A stretch of 64,000 nucleotides of DNA from SZUA-309 sp965230005 (lineage in GTDB: Bacteria > Pseudomonadota > Gammaproteobacteria > Pseudomonadales > Azotimanducaceae), in assembly GCA_965230005.1 (NCBI GenBank), contig OZ245934.1, positions 1,736,001 through 1,800,000 on the forward strand, given 5' to 3'. Both the position numbers and the translations under genes were made by a program. This document shows positions 33,558-41,971 of the stretch, in pieces. Under the pieces are notes generated by a model that worked only from the letters and a program-made list of their open reading frames with translations, searched no databases and was not told the DNA's origin. Positions within the stretch are counted from its first letter, which is position 1. Each line of letters opens with the position of its first letter.

Positions 33558-35282
33558 TCAGACGCCTTTGTCAGGCGCCGCCGCCGTTTCGTTATAGAAA
33601 TGCACGTCCCGCTGCGGGAACGGAATGGAGATACCTTCTGCGTCGAAGCGCATTTTCACTTCCCGGGTGATATCCCAGTACACGGTCCAGTAGTCTTCCG
33701 AACGCACCCAGGGTCGGACGACGAAATTCACGGAGGAGTCTCCAAGTTCGTGCAGGCGGATCATCGGCTCAGGCTCTTCGAGGACTTTCTCGTGGGCTGA
33801 AACGATCTCCTGCAGCACCCGCTCCGTGTGCGGAATGTCATCGCTGTAGCTGATGCCGAACATCATGTCCACGCGCCGTTGTTTTTGCGAATTCAGATTC
33901 TTGATCACATCGCCCCAGATCTTGTTGTTCGGGACCACGAGCGTCTGGTTGTCTATGGTCAGGATGGTCGTGTTGACGAGGCTCATATGGCTGACCGTGC
34001 CGAACACACCGCCGACTTCAACAAGATCGCCCACGTCGAAGGGACGATAGAAGAGAATCATCATCCCCGAGGCAAAGTTCGACAGCGTGTCCTGCAGCGC
34101 GAAGCCGATCACGAAGCCGGCAATACCCAAGCCTGCGAGGAGCGGGCCTAACGAGATCCCCAGCTGCGACAAGCCGATGAGAAAGCCCAGGGCAATGATC
34201 ACCCCGCGGGTCGCAGACACGATCATGCGCTTCAGCAGCTGGGAGAGCTGAATGTTCGCGCGATCGAGGGCAAGGGTCATGAGCCTCTGCACCACCCCCG
34301 CCACCTTGAAGGTGGCGTAGATGATCACCAGGAAGATGAGCGCACTGAAAAACAGAGCGGCACCATTCTCAGCCACCCAATCTCTGAGCGAACTCCAGGC
34401 CGTCGCCGCCAGACTGCCAAGGACCGACACATCCAGCACGTCCGTGGTGATCTCCCCGGTCCGCGCGATGAGCTGGGCCTCATAGGCCTGCGTGTCGAGC
34501 CCCTCCTGACGGAGCTGCTCGATGACCTGGCGCAAGACGTCCGCGGAGAGCGATACCCGCTGCCGGGCGACGGCAAGCTTCGCGGCAATCTCCGTATCGT
34601 CCGGGAGCACGGATACCTGCGCGCTCAGCGCTTCGACGTCCCGGCTGGACACGTCCAGGAAGGCGGACGTGCCGGCTGCTCTGAGCTCGAGGCGACGCTT
34701 GAGCTCGGCGTCTATGGCGGTGGCGTCGAGACCGAGACGCTCCTGCAGCGTCAGGTTCACCAGCACCTGATCGAAGAGTCCGTCCACCCGGTCTATGCCG
34801 ATCGTGGCCTGCGCAAAAACGGCTGACTGCTCGGTAGCCGACTGATCGGGGGTTGGTAGCGTGATGTCGGCAGATATGCGATCCAGCAGCGCAAAGGCCG
34901 CTGGCGGCACAGAGACGAGCAGCGTCTCGACCAGTGCCTGCTCTTCCGGGATCGCTTCCCCTTTCTCCAGCAGAGAAGCGGTCAGGCGTGCCGCACGATG
35001 AATTTCGGTGACCAGTGAAGTCCAGGCCCGTTCGAGACGCGCGTCGATGACTGTCCGCGCCAGCACTTCCTCCGCCGGCGTTTCCCCATAGACCGTTTCC
35101 AGCTGAGTGACCAGCGGGCCTAGGGTTTCGGCTTTCGTGATCGCTTCGGCGAGCTGCGTGAGCTCACCATTGTTCTCAGGCGGCGGGTTCTCCGCCTCGG
35201 CAGCGGTAGCACCACCAGCACTGATTGCCAGCAGGAAACCCAGGATGGCGACTCTGACGTGCGCGAGGGACGGCAATCTCAT
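33558..35282 (-). CDS. MscS-family mechanosensitive channel with long periplasmic N-terminus
   Basis: 574 residues from the ATG at 35282, which has AAGGAG 9 nt upstream and opens a signal peptide (MRLPSLAHVRVAILGFLLAI, cleavage near GATAAEA). About 250 residues of helical periplasmic sequence follow, then several transmembrane helices and the conserved MscS core: LGISLGPLLAGLGIAGFVIG, ALQDTLSNFASGMMIL, FDVGDLVEVGGVFGTV and the beta-domain LVVPNNKIWGDVIKN. Releases osmolytes on hypo-osmotic shock. A second osmotic function in a window that also has BetT-like and Mrp genes. Confidence 0.9.
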   Translation of the reverse strand: MRLPSLAHVRVAILGFLLAISAGGATAAEAENPPPENNGELTQLAEAITKAETLGPLVTQLETVYGETPAEEVLARTVIDARLERAWTSLVTEIHRAARLTASLLEKGEAIPEEQALVETLLVSVPPAAFALLDRISADITLPTPDQSATEQSAVFAQATIGIDRVDGLFDQVLVNLTLQERLGLDATAIDAELKRRLELRAAGTSAFLDVSSRDVEALSAQVSVLPDDTEIAAKLAVARQRVSLSADVLRQVIEQLRQEGLDTQAYEAQLIARTGEITTDVLDVSVLGSLAATAWSSLRDWVAENGAALFFSALIFLVIIYATFKVAGVVQRLMTLALDRANIQLSQLLKRMIVSATRGVIIALGFLIGLSQLGISLGPLLAGLGIAGFVIGFALQDTLSNFASGMMILFYRPFDVGDLVEVGGVFGTVSHMSLVNTTILTIDNQTLVVPNNKIWGDVIKNLNSQKQRRVDMMFGISYSDDIPHTERVLQEIVSAHEKVLEEPEPMIRLHELGDSSVNFVVRPWVRSEDYWTVYWDITREVKMRFDAEGISIPFPQRDVHFYNETAAAPDKGV

Positions 35283-35429
35283 GAATCGATGCTCCTTCAT
35301 CTGTGAACGGATAGGTGTGAGCGGCTATGGATGGAAATGCCGACTGCGTCGATTTACGCGGACGCGGAAGATACCAGATACGCGTCGCAGCGGCGTCAGA
35401 AGTCCCAGAGCGCCCTGGTCAGGCCAGTA

Positions 35430-35855
35430 TCAGTCGAGAAGCCGGGTCAGACGAGGATCGCGCTTCGGGTACTCCCGTTTTTTCCGATCGCTATCAATGG
35501 CGACGTAGGTGAAATCGGCTTCCGTCACCTGGGTCATTCCCGCCGGCACCCCACCTTCGGGCTGGCGCTTGATCCAGACCTGCAGATGAATCGTCAGCGA
35601 AGTGACGCCCACCTTGCGCAGCTGCCCATAACAGCAGACCACGTCGCCGACGTTCACCGGCTGTATGAACTTGAAGGCGTCGGCGGCCACGGTGGCGCAG
35701 CGCCCCTGCATCACTTCCTTCGCGAGGAGCCCGCCGGCGATGTCCATCTGCGACATGATCCAGCCGCCGAAGATGTCACCGTTCGAGTTGGTGTCTGCCG
35801 GCATGGGCATGGTCCGCAGCAGCAGTTCGCCCTGGGGTTTTGGACCGATCGTCAT
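35430..35855 (-). CDS. yciA: YciA-type acyl-CoA thioesterase
   Basis: 141 residues with the YciA hallmark TMPMPADTNSNGDIFGGWIM and SQMDIAGGLLAKE, the catalytic aspartate and asparagine of the hotdog fold. The tail TEADFTYVAIDSDRKKREYP is typical as well. Hydrolyses short and medium acyl-CoA in the cytoplasm. Its start overlaps the stop of the GNAT gene by 4 bp, so the two are co-translated. Confidence 0.92.
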   Translation of the reverse strand: MTIGPKPQGELLLRTMPMPADTNSNGDIFGGWIMSQMDIAGGLLAKEVMQGRCATVAADAFKFIQPVNVGDVVCCYGQLRKVGVTSLTIHLQVWIKRQPEGGVPAGMTQVTEADFTYVAIDSDRKKREYPKRDPRLTRLLD

Positions 35856-36415
35856 AGCTCCTCCCTGAACGCTCCGTCAATCTTCGATCCCGCCGACCAC
35901 TCGAAGAGCAGGGTCGACGTGCCATCGTCTTCTTCCAATTCATCGACCAGGTGCATCCCGGCCTTCCGCAGCACGCGCTGCGACGCCGCGTTCTGCGGCG
36001 CCACCGTTGCGATCACGCGGTCGATGCCGAGCATTTTCTCGGCGTAATCCAGCGTCGCGGCGACGATCTCACTGGCGTACCCCCGCCCCCAGCGCGAACG
36101 GAGGAACGAGTACTTGATCTCGACTTCCGGCTGATCCGCGGGATGTACGAGCCCGACGAAGCCAACCGTTGCACCACCGGCCAGTTCGTCGACGGCAAAC
36201 ATCCCGTAGCCGCGCTGCGCGTAGTTCCGCTCGGTCACGACCATCCAGTGCTCGCACTCCGATCGGGTGATGGGCTGTCCGTCGTCTACCCAGCGCGCGC
36301 CCTCAGGATCGGCGTAGACCCTGTAGAGGGGCTCCACATCGCTAGCAAACCAGCGACGCACCCGGAGGCGGGCGGTCTGGAACAGAGGATGCTGATCTGG
36401 CGTCCGGTCTTTCAT
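35852..36415 (-). CDS. GNAT-family acetyltransferase (RimJ/RimL-like)
   Basis: 187 residues. LFQTARLRVRRWFASDVEPL opens a RimL-like fold; the acetyl-CoA binding loop is visible in LRSRWGRGYASEIVAATLDY, and TVAPQNAASQRVLRKAGMHL is the standard acceptor-side helix. Acetylates the N-terminus of a protein or a small amine; target unknown. Upstream gene of the pair with yciA and divergent from a crotonase gene. Confidence 0.92.
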   Translation of the reverse strand: MKDRTPDQHPLFQTARLRVRRWFASDVEPLYRVYADPEGARWVDDGQPITRSECEHWMVVTERNYAQRGYGMFAVDELAGGATVGFVGLVHPADQPEVEIKYSFLRSRWGRGYASEIVAATLDYAEKMLGIDRVIATVAPQNAASQRVLRKAGMHLVDELEEDDGTSTLLFEWSAGSKIDGAFREEL

Positions 36416-36533
36416 CGAAGGGCGTTTCTATCACAGCAAAGGCAAAACAACAGCCGCCGGACGGCTTGAACTCGGCCGACGCTCTGGTGACCATGGTTGC
36501 AAACAACATAGACCCACAGAGAGGACTGAACCC

Positions 36534-37301
36534 ATGTCAGACGCACAGGAAGATGCCGTCTTAGTAGAACGCCGCGATCGCATCATGATCATCACCCTGA
36601 ACCGCCCGGAAGCCATGAACGCCATCAACGGCGCGCTGTCCCACGGTCTCCTAAACGCTGTGCGCGAGCTCGACGAGGACAGCTCGCTCACCGCCGGCGT
36701 CATCACCGGCAACGGCCGGGGCTTCTGCTCCGGTATGGACCTCAAGGCCTTCGCTCGAGGCGAGGATATCGGCCCGCTCACCACCTTCATCCGCGAAGGC
36801 AGCAAAAAACCACTCATTGCCGCCATCGAAGGCTTTGCCCTCGCCGGCGGCTGCGAGATTGCGCTCACCTGCGACCTGCTCGTGGCCTCCCGGGGATCGA
36901 AGATCGGCATCCGGGAAGTCAAGGTCGGCCTCTTTGCAGCGGCTGGCGGCGTTTTCCGACTGCCGGCCAGAGTCGGCTACACGCGCGCCATGGAGATGGC
37001 CATCACCGGCGAACCGATCACCGGCGAAACGGCCATGGAATGCGGCATGTTGAGCGAACTCACGGATCCCGGCGGGGCCCTCGAGGCTGCCATTGGCTGG
37101 GCCAACCGCATTGCCGAGAACGCACCCCTGGCCGTTGCAGCATCGAAGACCCTCGTTCGCGCCGCCGCCCAGGGTCACGATGAGGAGGCTCTGTGGAAGA
37201 TGCAGGAGCCGCTCTCGCGGGAGGTGTTCAGCTCCAACGACGCCAAGGAAGGTCCTGTGGCATTCGCTGAGAAGCGGGCGCCGAACTGGACGGGGACCTG
37301 A
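36534..37301 (+). CDS. Enoyl-CoA hydratase/isomerase (crotonase) family protein
   Basis: 255 residues, canonical length. IITLNRPEAMNAINGALSHG, the oxyanion segment GRGFCSGMDLKAF and FALAGGCEIALTCDLLVASR are all present. Both catalytic glutamates are kept (GGCEIAL and IGIREVKVGL), unlike in the crotonase at 26793, so this one can be a true hydratase. Preceded by GAGAGGAC before the ATG. Acts in fatty-acid or related acyl-CoA beta-oxidation. Stands alone in the + direction. Confidence 0.93.
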   Translation: MSDAQEDAVLVERRDRIMIITLNRPEAMNAINGALSHGLLNAVRELDEDSSLTAGVITGNGRGFCSGMDLKAFARGEDIGPLTTFIREGSKKPLIAAIEGFALAGGCEIALTCDLLVASRGSKIGIREVKVGLFAAAGGVFRLPARVGYTRAMEMAITGEPITGETAMECGMLSELTDPGGALEAAIGWANRIAENAPLAVAASKTLVRAAAQGHDEEALWKMQEPLSREVFSSNDAKEGPVAFAEKRAPNWTGT

Positions 37302-37316
37302 TCCCCGGGGAACGGC

Positions 37317-37784
37317 TCAACGCACCTGGAGATCCGCCGGCAGCGAGATCTCCAGCACGTCGCCAACCTTCGCGCCATGAGTCTGAAACCAGCCGGCGTT
37401 CACCTCGATCGCATAGCGGGCGGGCGCCGGTGAACGATAGCGCTCTCCGCGCTGCTGAGGCGCCATGGACTCGATACTGAGGATTCGGCCATCCGCGTCC
37501 AGGAAAGCGATAGAAAGGGGCAAGCTCGTATCCCGCATCCAGAACTCGAGGGACTCGGGCTCCGGCACCACGAAGAGCATGCCCCGATCAGCGGGCAGGC
37601 TGCGCCGGGTCGAGAGCCCGCAGGATCTGGCACCGCGATTGGCCGCCACCTCGAGCTGCAGCGCTGCACCGTGAACGTCCAGCTCCGTGACTGGCAGCCC
37701 GGCCGTCGAGCAGCAGCCGGCAACCATGGCGGCGAGGAGCACCGTCCCCGCGCGACCGGCCCTTTGTCGCAGGTCGCCGAACAT
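37317..37784 (-). CDS. Exported DUF192 protein
   Basis: 155 residues from ATG 37784 (a TTG at 37802 is possible). The N-terminus is a lipoprotein-like signal (AGTVLLAAMVAGCCSTAGLP, cysteine pair at the lipobox). DUF192 motifs: RGMLFVVPEPESLEFWMRDT, then PLSIAFLDADGRILSIESM and YAIEVNAGWFQTHGAKVGD. The family is a small exported beta-barrel of unknown role. The gene starts next to the stop of the outer-membrane-like gene (37790), so one operon. The family member here differs by starting with CC at the lipobox. Confidence 0.9.
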   Translation of the reverse strand: MFGDLRQRAGRAGTVLLAAMVAGCCSTAGLPVTELDVHGAALQLEVAANRGARSCGLSTRRSLPADRGMLFVVPEPESLEFWMRDTSLPLSIAFLDADGRILSIESMAPQQRGERYRSPAPARYAIEVNAGWFQTHGAKVGDVLEISLPADLQVR

Positions 37785-37789
37785 ACGGA

Positions 37790-38557
37790 CTAGTTGCGGC
37801 AACCGCCGCCGCAGAAGAGAGGTTCCGTGAAATACATGAACCCCAACTCAAAGCCGGCGCCACCGGAGCCGTTAAACGCATCGGAGTAGGTGCCTGCGAG
37901 AATCAGTTTCGGGCTTTCCCAGCGAAGCCCGACGCGATAGCTCGGCTCGGCGAAGGCTTCACCAGCAGTGCCGAACACCTCCGCGACAATGGCCGTCTGC
38001 GGCAAAGTGCCGTAGATGGCGATCCGAGAGGCGTAGGTAAACCCCCAGGCGTTCTCTCCTTCCTGATCCTGATCCAGATTGACGAGCACCCCCGGCAGGA
38101 GGTCGAGGGTCACCTGATTGCCAGCTAAGGCATAGCTCAACACGCCGTTGGCCCACCAGCTGCGAAACGCCTGTGTCACCTGCCCTTGCGCCAGATGATC
38201 GGGGAACTGTCCGGTGCCGGCCATGATGCCGTAGCCTGCAGTCCCGGCTTCATTTTCGCTGAATCGGTGTTTGGCGAAGAAGTTGAAGGAGGTATAGGAG
38301 TCGTCGTTCGTGCGGGGATCTTCCCAGTAGTGGATCGCCTGGGCATTGAATTCCCAGCCCTCGAAGAGCGCCGCAACCAGGGTGCCGGAACTGTAGTCCT
38401 GGCCCACGGTGCCAATGAGGGTACCGACACCGTGTGGCGCCACCCACTGGTTGTCCGAGTAGAACTGCTGACCCCGCGCAAGCGGCGAGGCGCCTGTCAG
38501 CGGGAACGCCAGCAGCCATACCGCCAGTGGCCGTAGACTGAACCGCACTTCAGTCAC
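37790..38557 (-). CDS. Exported protein of possible outer-membrane beta-barrel type
   Basis: 255 residues with a signal peptide (RFSLRPLAVWLLAFPLTGAS, cleavage after LARGQ). The mature part alternates polar and aromatic residues in strand-length runs (FEGWEFNAQAIHYWED, TSFNFFAKHRFSENE, SYRVGLRWESPKLILAG) and ends in GGAGFELGFMYFTEPLF plus a short CGGGC tail. Looks like a small barrel or barrel-like domain, no family recognised. The terminal cysteine pair is unusual for a barrel, whose last residue is usually aromatic. Confidence 0.65.
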   Translation of the reverse strand: MTEVRFSLRPLAVWLLAFPLTGASPLARGQQFYSDNQWVAPHGVGTLIGTVGQDYSSGTLVAALFEGWEFNAQAIHYWEDPRTNDDSYTSFNFFAKHRFSENEAGTAGYGIMAGTGQFPDHLAQGQVTQAFRSWWANGVLSYALAGNQVTLDLLPGVLVNLDQDQEGENAWGFTYASRIAIYGTLPQTAIVAEVFGTAGEAFAEPSYRVGLRWESPKLILAGTYSDAFNGSGGAGFELGFMYFTEPLFCGGGCRN

Positions 38558-38598
38558 AGATCAGATAACCCAATGGGTGGCGATCCTTCAGATAGGAA

Positions 38599-40317
38599 CT
38601 AGGCAGTCTCCTGCTTCTCCCCTTCCAGCCAGGTCTCGCTCACTGGAATCGCTTCGATCTTCATGGGATCAACGGCGGTGGGGTCGTCCTCGAGAATCGC
38701 GAAGTCCGCATACTTCCCGGCCTCGAGGCTGCCCGCAATGTCATCCATGAAGAGCTGGTACGCCGCATGTGTCGTCACGCCTTTAAGCGCTTCCTCGACG
38801 GGGATGCGCTGATCGGGCGCAAAAACATCCCCGCCAACGGCCATCACCCGCGTCACCGCGTCCTGCACGCAGCGCAGCGGTCCGAGCTGGGTTACGGAGT
38901 AGTCGCTATGCAGCGAAAAGGGAATGCCCTGTTCCACGGCCGTTGCGCAGGCATCGTAGTAGGCGACCCGGTCCGGGCCGAGCAACTCGTCCCTGAAGGC
39001 CTTGCCCCACCAGCGGATATGGCCAATGAGGAAGGTGGGTGACACGCCCAGCGCCTTCATCTTCGCGAAATGCTCCGGATGGCCAACACTGCAGTGCTCG
39101 ATACGGTGCCTGTGGTCGGCGCGAGGATTCTCCTTGAGCACCCGCTCATAGACGTCGAGCACCATGTCGATGGCCGCATCGCCGTTTGCATGCACGGCCA
39201 GCGACCAGCCTCCGTCGTGAATACGCTTCGCCACCTCGTAGAGCTCGTCTTCGGTGTAGTTCAGTGCGCCGCGGCTGTCCTGGCCCAGGTAGTTTTCCCG
39301 GAGATAGGAGCTGAAGGCCTGCGTAGCGCCATCGGACCAGGCCTTGACCTTGGCAATTCGAAACTTATCGTCCCCATCGAGCGGTTTGATGCCCTGGGCG
39401 TCCCACTCGTCCATGTTGGTCGAGATCAGAAAACTGCGGTGGCGGATCGGCGAGCGGTCACGGATGTTGCTCAGCAACTCGAGATCCTTCATGCCCGCGT
39501 ACTGACCGACGCTGGGATCGCCGATCGCCGTGAGACCGCGCTGTGCCCCCATGGAAAACATGCGCAACATCCGCTCCTGCATGTCCTCGTCGGTGATCTG
39601 TTGTGCCGCGCTAAGGAACACCCCGAAGGTAGAGATCTCCTCCATGCGTCCAGTGAGCTCCCCATCGGGCCCTTTGATGTAGCGGCCCGCAGTCGGGTCC
39701 GGCGTGTCTTTGGTGACTCCTGCGGCCTGAAAGCCCAGCGTATTGGCGTAGGCGGCATGGCCACTACCTTCCAACAGCAGGAAGGGATTATTCGGCGCAA
39801 TCCTGTCCAGATCCTCGAGCGTGAACTGTCGACCACCCGGGGTGACCACCGAATCGTAATCGGCGGCCAGCAGCCACTCCCCGGGTTGCAGCTTCTTCGC
39901 ACCCTCCTCGAGCATCTGCATCACCTGATCAAAGGAGCTGACGTTCGTCGGACTGATGATGATGAAGTCGTCCTTCAACACGGAATAGCTGTGGGCATGG
40001 GCATCGATCATGCCGGGCATGAGCGTACGCCCATCGAGGTCGACCACCTGCGTGCCGCTGCCCTGCAACCCCGCGATTGCATCGGCACTACCGACGGCAA
40101 CAATGCGGCCGTTGCTCACGGCCAGTGCCTGTGCGCGCGGGTTGCCGGAGTCCATGGTGATGATCGGGCCACCCCGGAAGATGATATCCGCGGTTGCCTG
40201 CGACGCCCGACCACTGCCGATCGGAAGCAGGCCAGCTGCAGCAGCATAGACGCCCGTTTTCAGCAGCCGCCTCCGGTTGAGTTGACCGGCGGCTCTGACG
40301 TTTTGTTTCGACTTCAT
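38599..40317 (-). CDS. YtcJ-like amidohydrolase with Tat-type signal
   Basis: 572 residues. The leader LNRRRLLKTGVYAAAAGLLP is a twin-arginine signal, so a folded, metal-loaded enzyme is probably exported. YtcJ family: ADIIFRGGPIITMDSGNPRA, LMPGMIDAHAHSYS (metal HxH), later SLAVHANGDAAIDMVLDVYE, RIEHCSVGHPEHFAKMKALG, and PFSLHSDYSVTQLGPLR. Hydrolyses an unknown amide or similar. It lies 66 nt downstream of the DcaP-type porin gene, suggesting that its substrate passes through that porin. Confidence 0.9.
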   Translation of the reverse strand: MKSKQNVRAAGQLNRRRLLKTGVYAAAAGLLPIGSGRASQATADIIFRGGPIITMDSGNPRAQALAVSNGRIVAVGSADAIAGLQGSGTQVVDLDGRTLMPGMIDAHAHSYSVLKDDFIIISPTNVSSFDQVMQMLEEGAKKLQPGEWLLAADYDSVVTPGGRQFTLEDLDRIAPNNPFLLLEGSGHAAYANTLGFQAAGVTKDTPDPTAGRYIKGPDGELTGRMEEISTFGVFLSAAQQITDEDMQERMLRMFSMGAQRGLTAIGDPSVGQYAGMKDLELLSNIRDRSPIRHRSFLISTNMDEWDAQGIKPLDGDDKFRIAKVKAWSDGATQAFSSYLRENYLGQDSRGALNYTEDELYEVAKRIHDGGWSLAVHANGDAAIDMVLDVYERVLKENPRADHRHRIEHCSVGHPEHFAKMKALGVSPTFLIGHIRWWGKAFRDELLGPDRVAYYDACATAVEQGIPFSLHSDYSVTQLGPLRCVQDAVTRVMAVGGDVFAPDQRIPVEEALKGVTTHAAYQLFMDDIAGSLEAGKYADFAILEDDPTAVDPMKIEAIPVSETWLEGEKQETA

Positions 40318-40383
40318 CCCTGATTTTCCTGTCTAAGTTGGCTGTTCATGGATTCGATCCTCGCGCGACTCGATCCTTCGGAC

Positions 40384-41874
40384 TCAGTTGAAGACGAATT
40401 TCGTCATGAACTGAATCCGGCTTGCGGTGCCCTCAGCACCATCGTTGTTCTCGCGGATCCCCCACATGTACTCAAAGCCCGTGGAGACGTTCTTGTAGGG
40501 GAACCAGATCAGGTTGACGTGCACAGAGCCTGCTCTGTGGATGGCATTCCCGGGCTGAAACTCCGAGTTGTCGAGTTCTGCCCAGGCAGTGGAAATCGTC
40601 GAGTTGAGGCTGTCGGTCCAGTAATGGCTGTAGCCGCCATAGATCTGCCAGTGCGAGATTGCATCGAGACCGTCCGGCGTGATGACCGCGTCGTTGCCGC
40701 CATCGAAGCCGAGGGCAATGACACGATGAGCTGCGCCAGAGCCGAATGTCGCCGCCCCGTAGAGCATGTCACGGCGGGAGCCTCCTATGAGGTAATGACC
40801 GGAGAGGCTCGCTCCGAAGCCGAGCTCGGTGTCATCGGGACCGGTGCTGCCCCCCTGCCACTCGATCTGGAAGAGATCCGCTCCAAACTGAACGTGTCCG
40901 CGATCAGGATGCTCCCAGCGCAGAAAGCCACCGAAATTGGGCACGGAGGATCGATCCGAACCTTCGAGGCCGAAGGGGTTGCTGACGCTGTTCGCCGCTT
41001 CCTCTACTGCCACGGCCCAGCGCAGCGTATCGCTGATGCGATCCTGAAAACGGAACTGAGAAACGCGGCCACCATAGAGGGAATCACCGCCGGAAAAGTC
41101 GATGGTGCCGGCCAGCGCCGACAGGTCCGTAGTCACAGACCAGGTCCGGCCCGCAAGAAAGCGTCCTAGCACCCCATAGGCATGACGCAGGCGTGGCTGC
41201 AGCCGGAAGCTGTCACGGTCGTCGAAGAAGTCGAGCTCAACGAATACCTGTAGAGGAAATTCCCAGCCGTGTTGCTCGTTGCGCGCAAAAGTACGGACGT
41301 CGAGGTTTACCCGGGTTTCTTTCGCATGCAGCGTCGTGCGACCGCCGAGCTCGTGCTCAGGGGTGCCTTCCACGGCGATCGTTGCGAGCTCGAACTCATA
41401 GCGGTCGCCCACGAAGTCGAAGTCCTGAATGAAATCGAGCTTGCTGTAGCCACCGATTTTGAAGCGAGCGCCACTGCCTGGAATGGGTAGAGAGCCGGGA
41501 AAGGAATCGTCGAGCAGGTCGCGTCCGGTGAGGAACTCCGATTCGCGCTGCATGGGGTTAGGCGTACCTTGAGTCCCCGGCGTCGGCTCCGCTGAAACTG
41601 CCGATGCTACCGCCGCAGTCGCGAGCTGCACCTCGGCTTCGGCATCTGCGCTTGTTTCAGACTGGTTGGGTAATGCCGCGAGTTCGCTTTCCAGCCGGGC
41701 AATGTCCGCCTGGGCCTCCTCCAGCTGCCTGGTCAGCTCGGAGATCTGATCAAGCTTCGCCTTCAGAGCCTCGAGCTGAGCTTCATAGCTGGCTTCCGAC
41801 GCCCCGGCATCCGTTCCGTGGCCCGCGAGTAAACATAGGACCACGGCGGCCACACTCTTCCTTAAGCTTGGCAT
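40384..41874 (-). CDS. DcaP-type outer-membrane porin
   Basis: 496 residues with a signal peptide (MPSLRKSVAAVVLCLLAGHG), an N-terminal coiled coil (about residues 30-70, LEALKAKLDQISELTRQLEE) and a beta-barrel ending in QFMTKFVFN with the C-terminal aromatic. The N-terminal coiled coil and barrel are the DcaP layout, a trimeric porin for dicarboxylic acids or other organic anions. Followed by the YtcJ-like gene and separated from a divergent winged-helix/TPR gene by 97 bp. Confidence 0.85.
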   Translation of the reverse strand: MPSLRKSVAAVVLCLLAGHGTDAGASEASYEAQLEALKAKLDQISELTRQLEEAQADIARLESELAALPNQSETSADAEAEVQLATAAVASAVSAEPTPGTQGTPNPMQRESEFLTGRDLLDDSFPGSLPIPGSGARFKIGGYSKLDFIQDFDFVGDRYEFELATIAVEGTPEHELGGRTTLHAKETRVNLDVRTFARNEQHGWEFPLQVFVELDFFDDRDSFRLQPRLRHAYGVLGRFLAGRTWSVTTDLSALAGTIDFSGGDSLYGGRVSQFRFQDRISDTLRWAVAVEEAANSVSNPFGLEGSDRSSVPNFGGFLRWEHPDRGHVQFGADLFQIEWQGGSTGPDDTELGFGASLSGHYLIGGSRRDMLYGAATFGSGAAHRVIALGFDGGNDAVITPDGLDAISHWQIYGGYSHYWTDSLNSTISTAWAELDNSEFQPGNAIHRAGSVHVNLIWFPYKNVSTGFEYMWGIRENNDGAEGTASRIQFMTKFVFN

Positions 41875-41971
41875 TATGAGGACAATTCACTCGCGTTTGA
41901 CCGCCGTGAACTTAACTTCGAAGGCTAAGGGGAATCCTTCCCAAAAAATTCCCTCTCTGTTCAGCAGGCTG

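Noticed and set aside
39070..40323. 417-codon open frame opposite the YtcJ gene
   Set aside because: Shadow frame; the YtcJ gene has its metal motif and Tat signal on the other strand.
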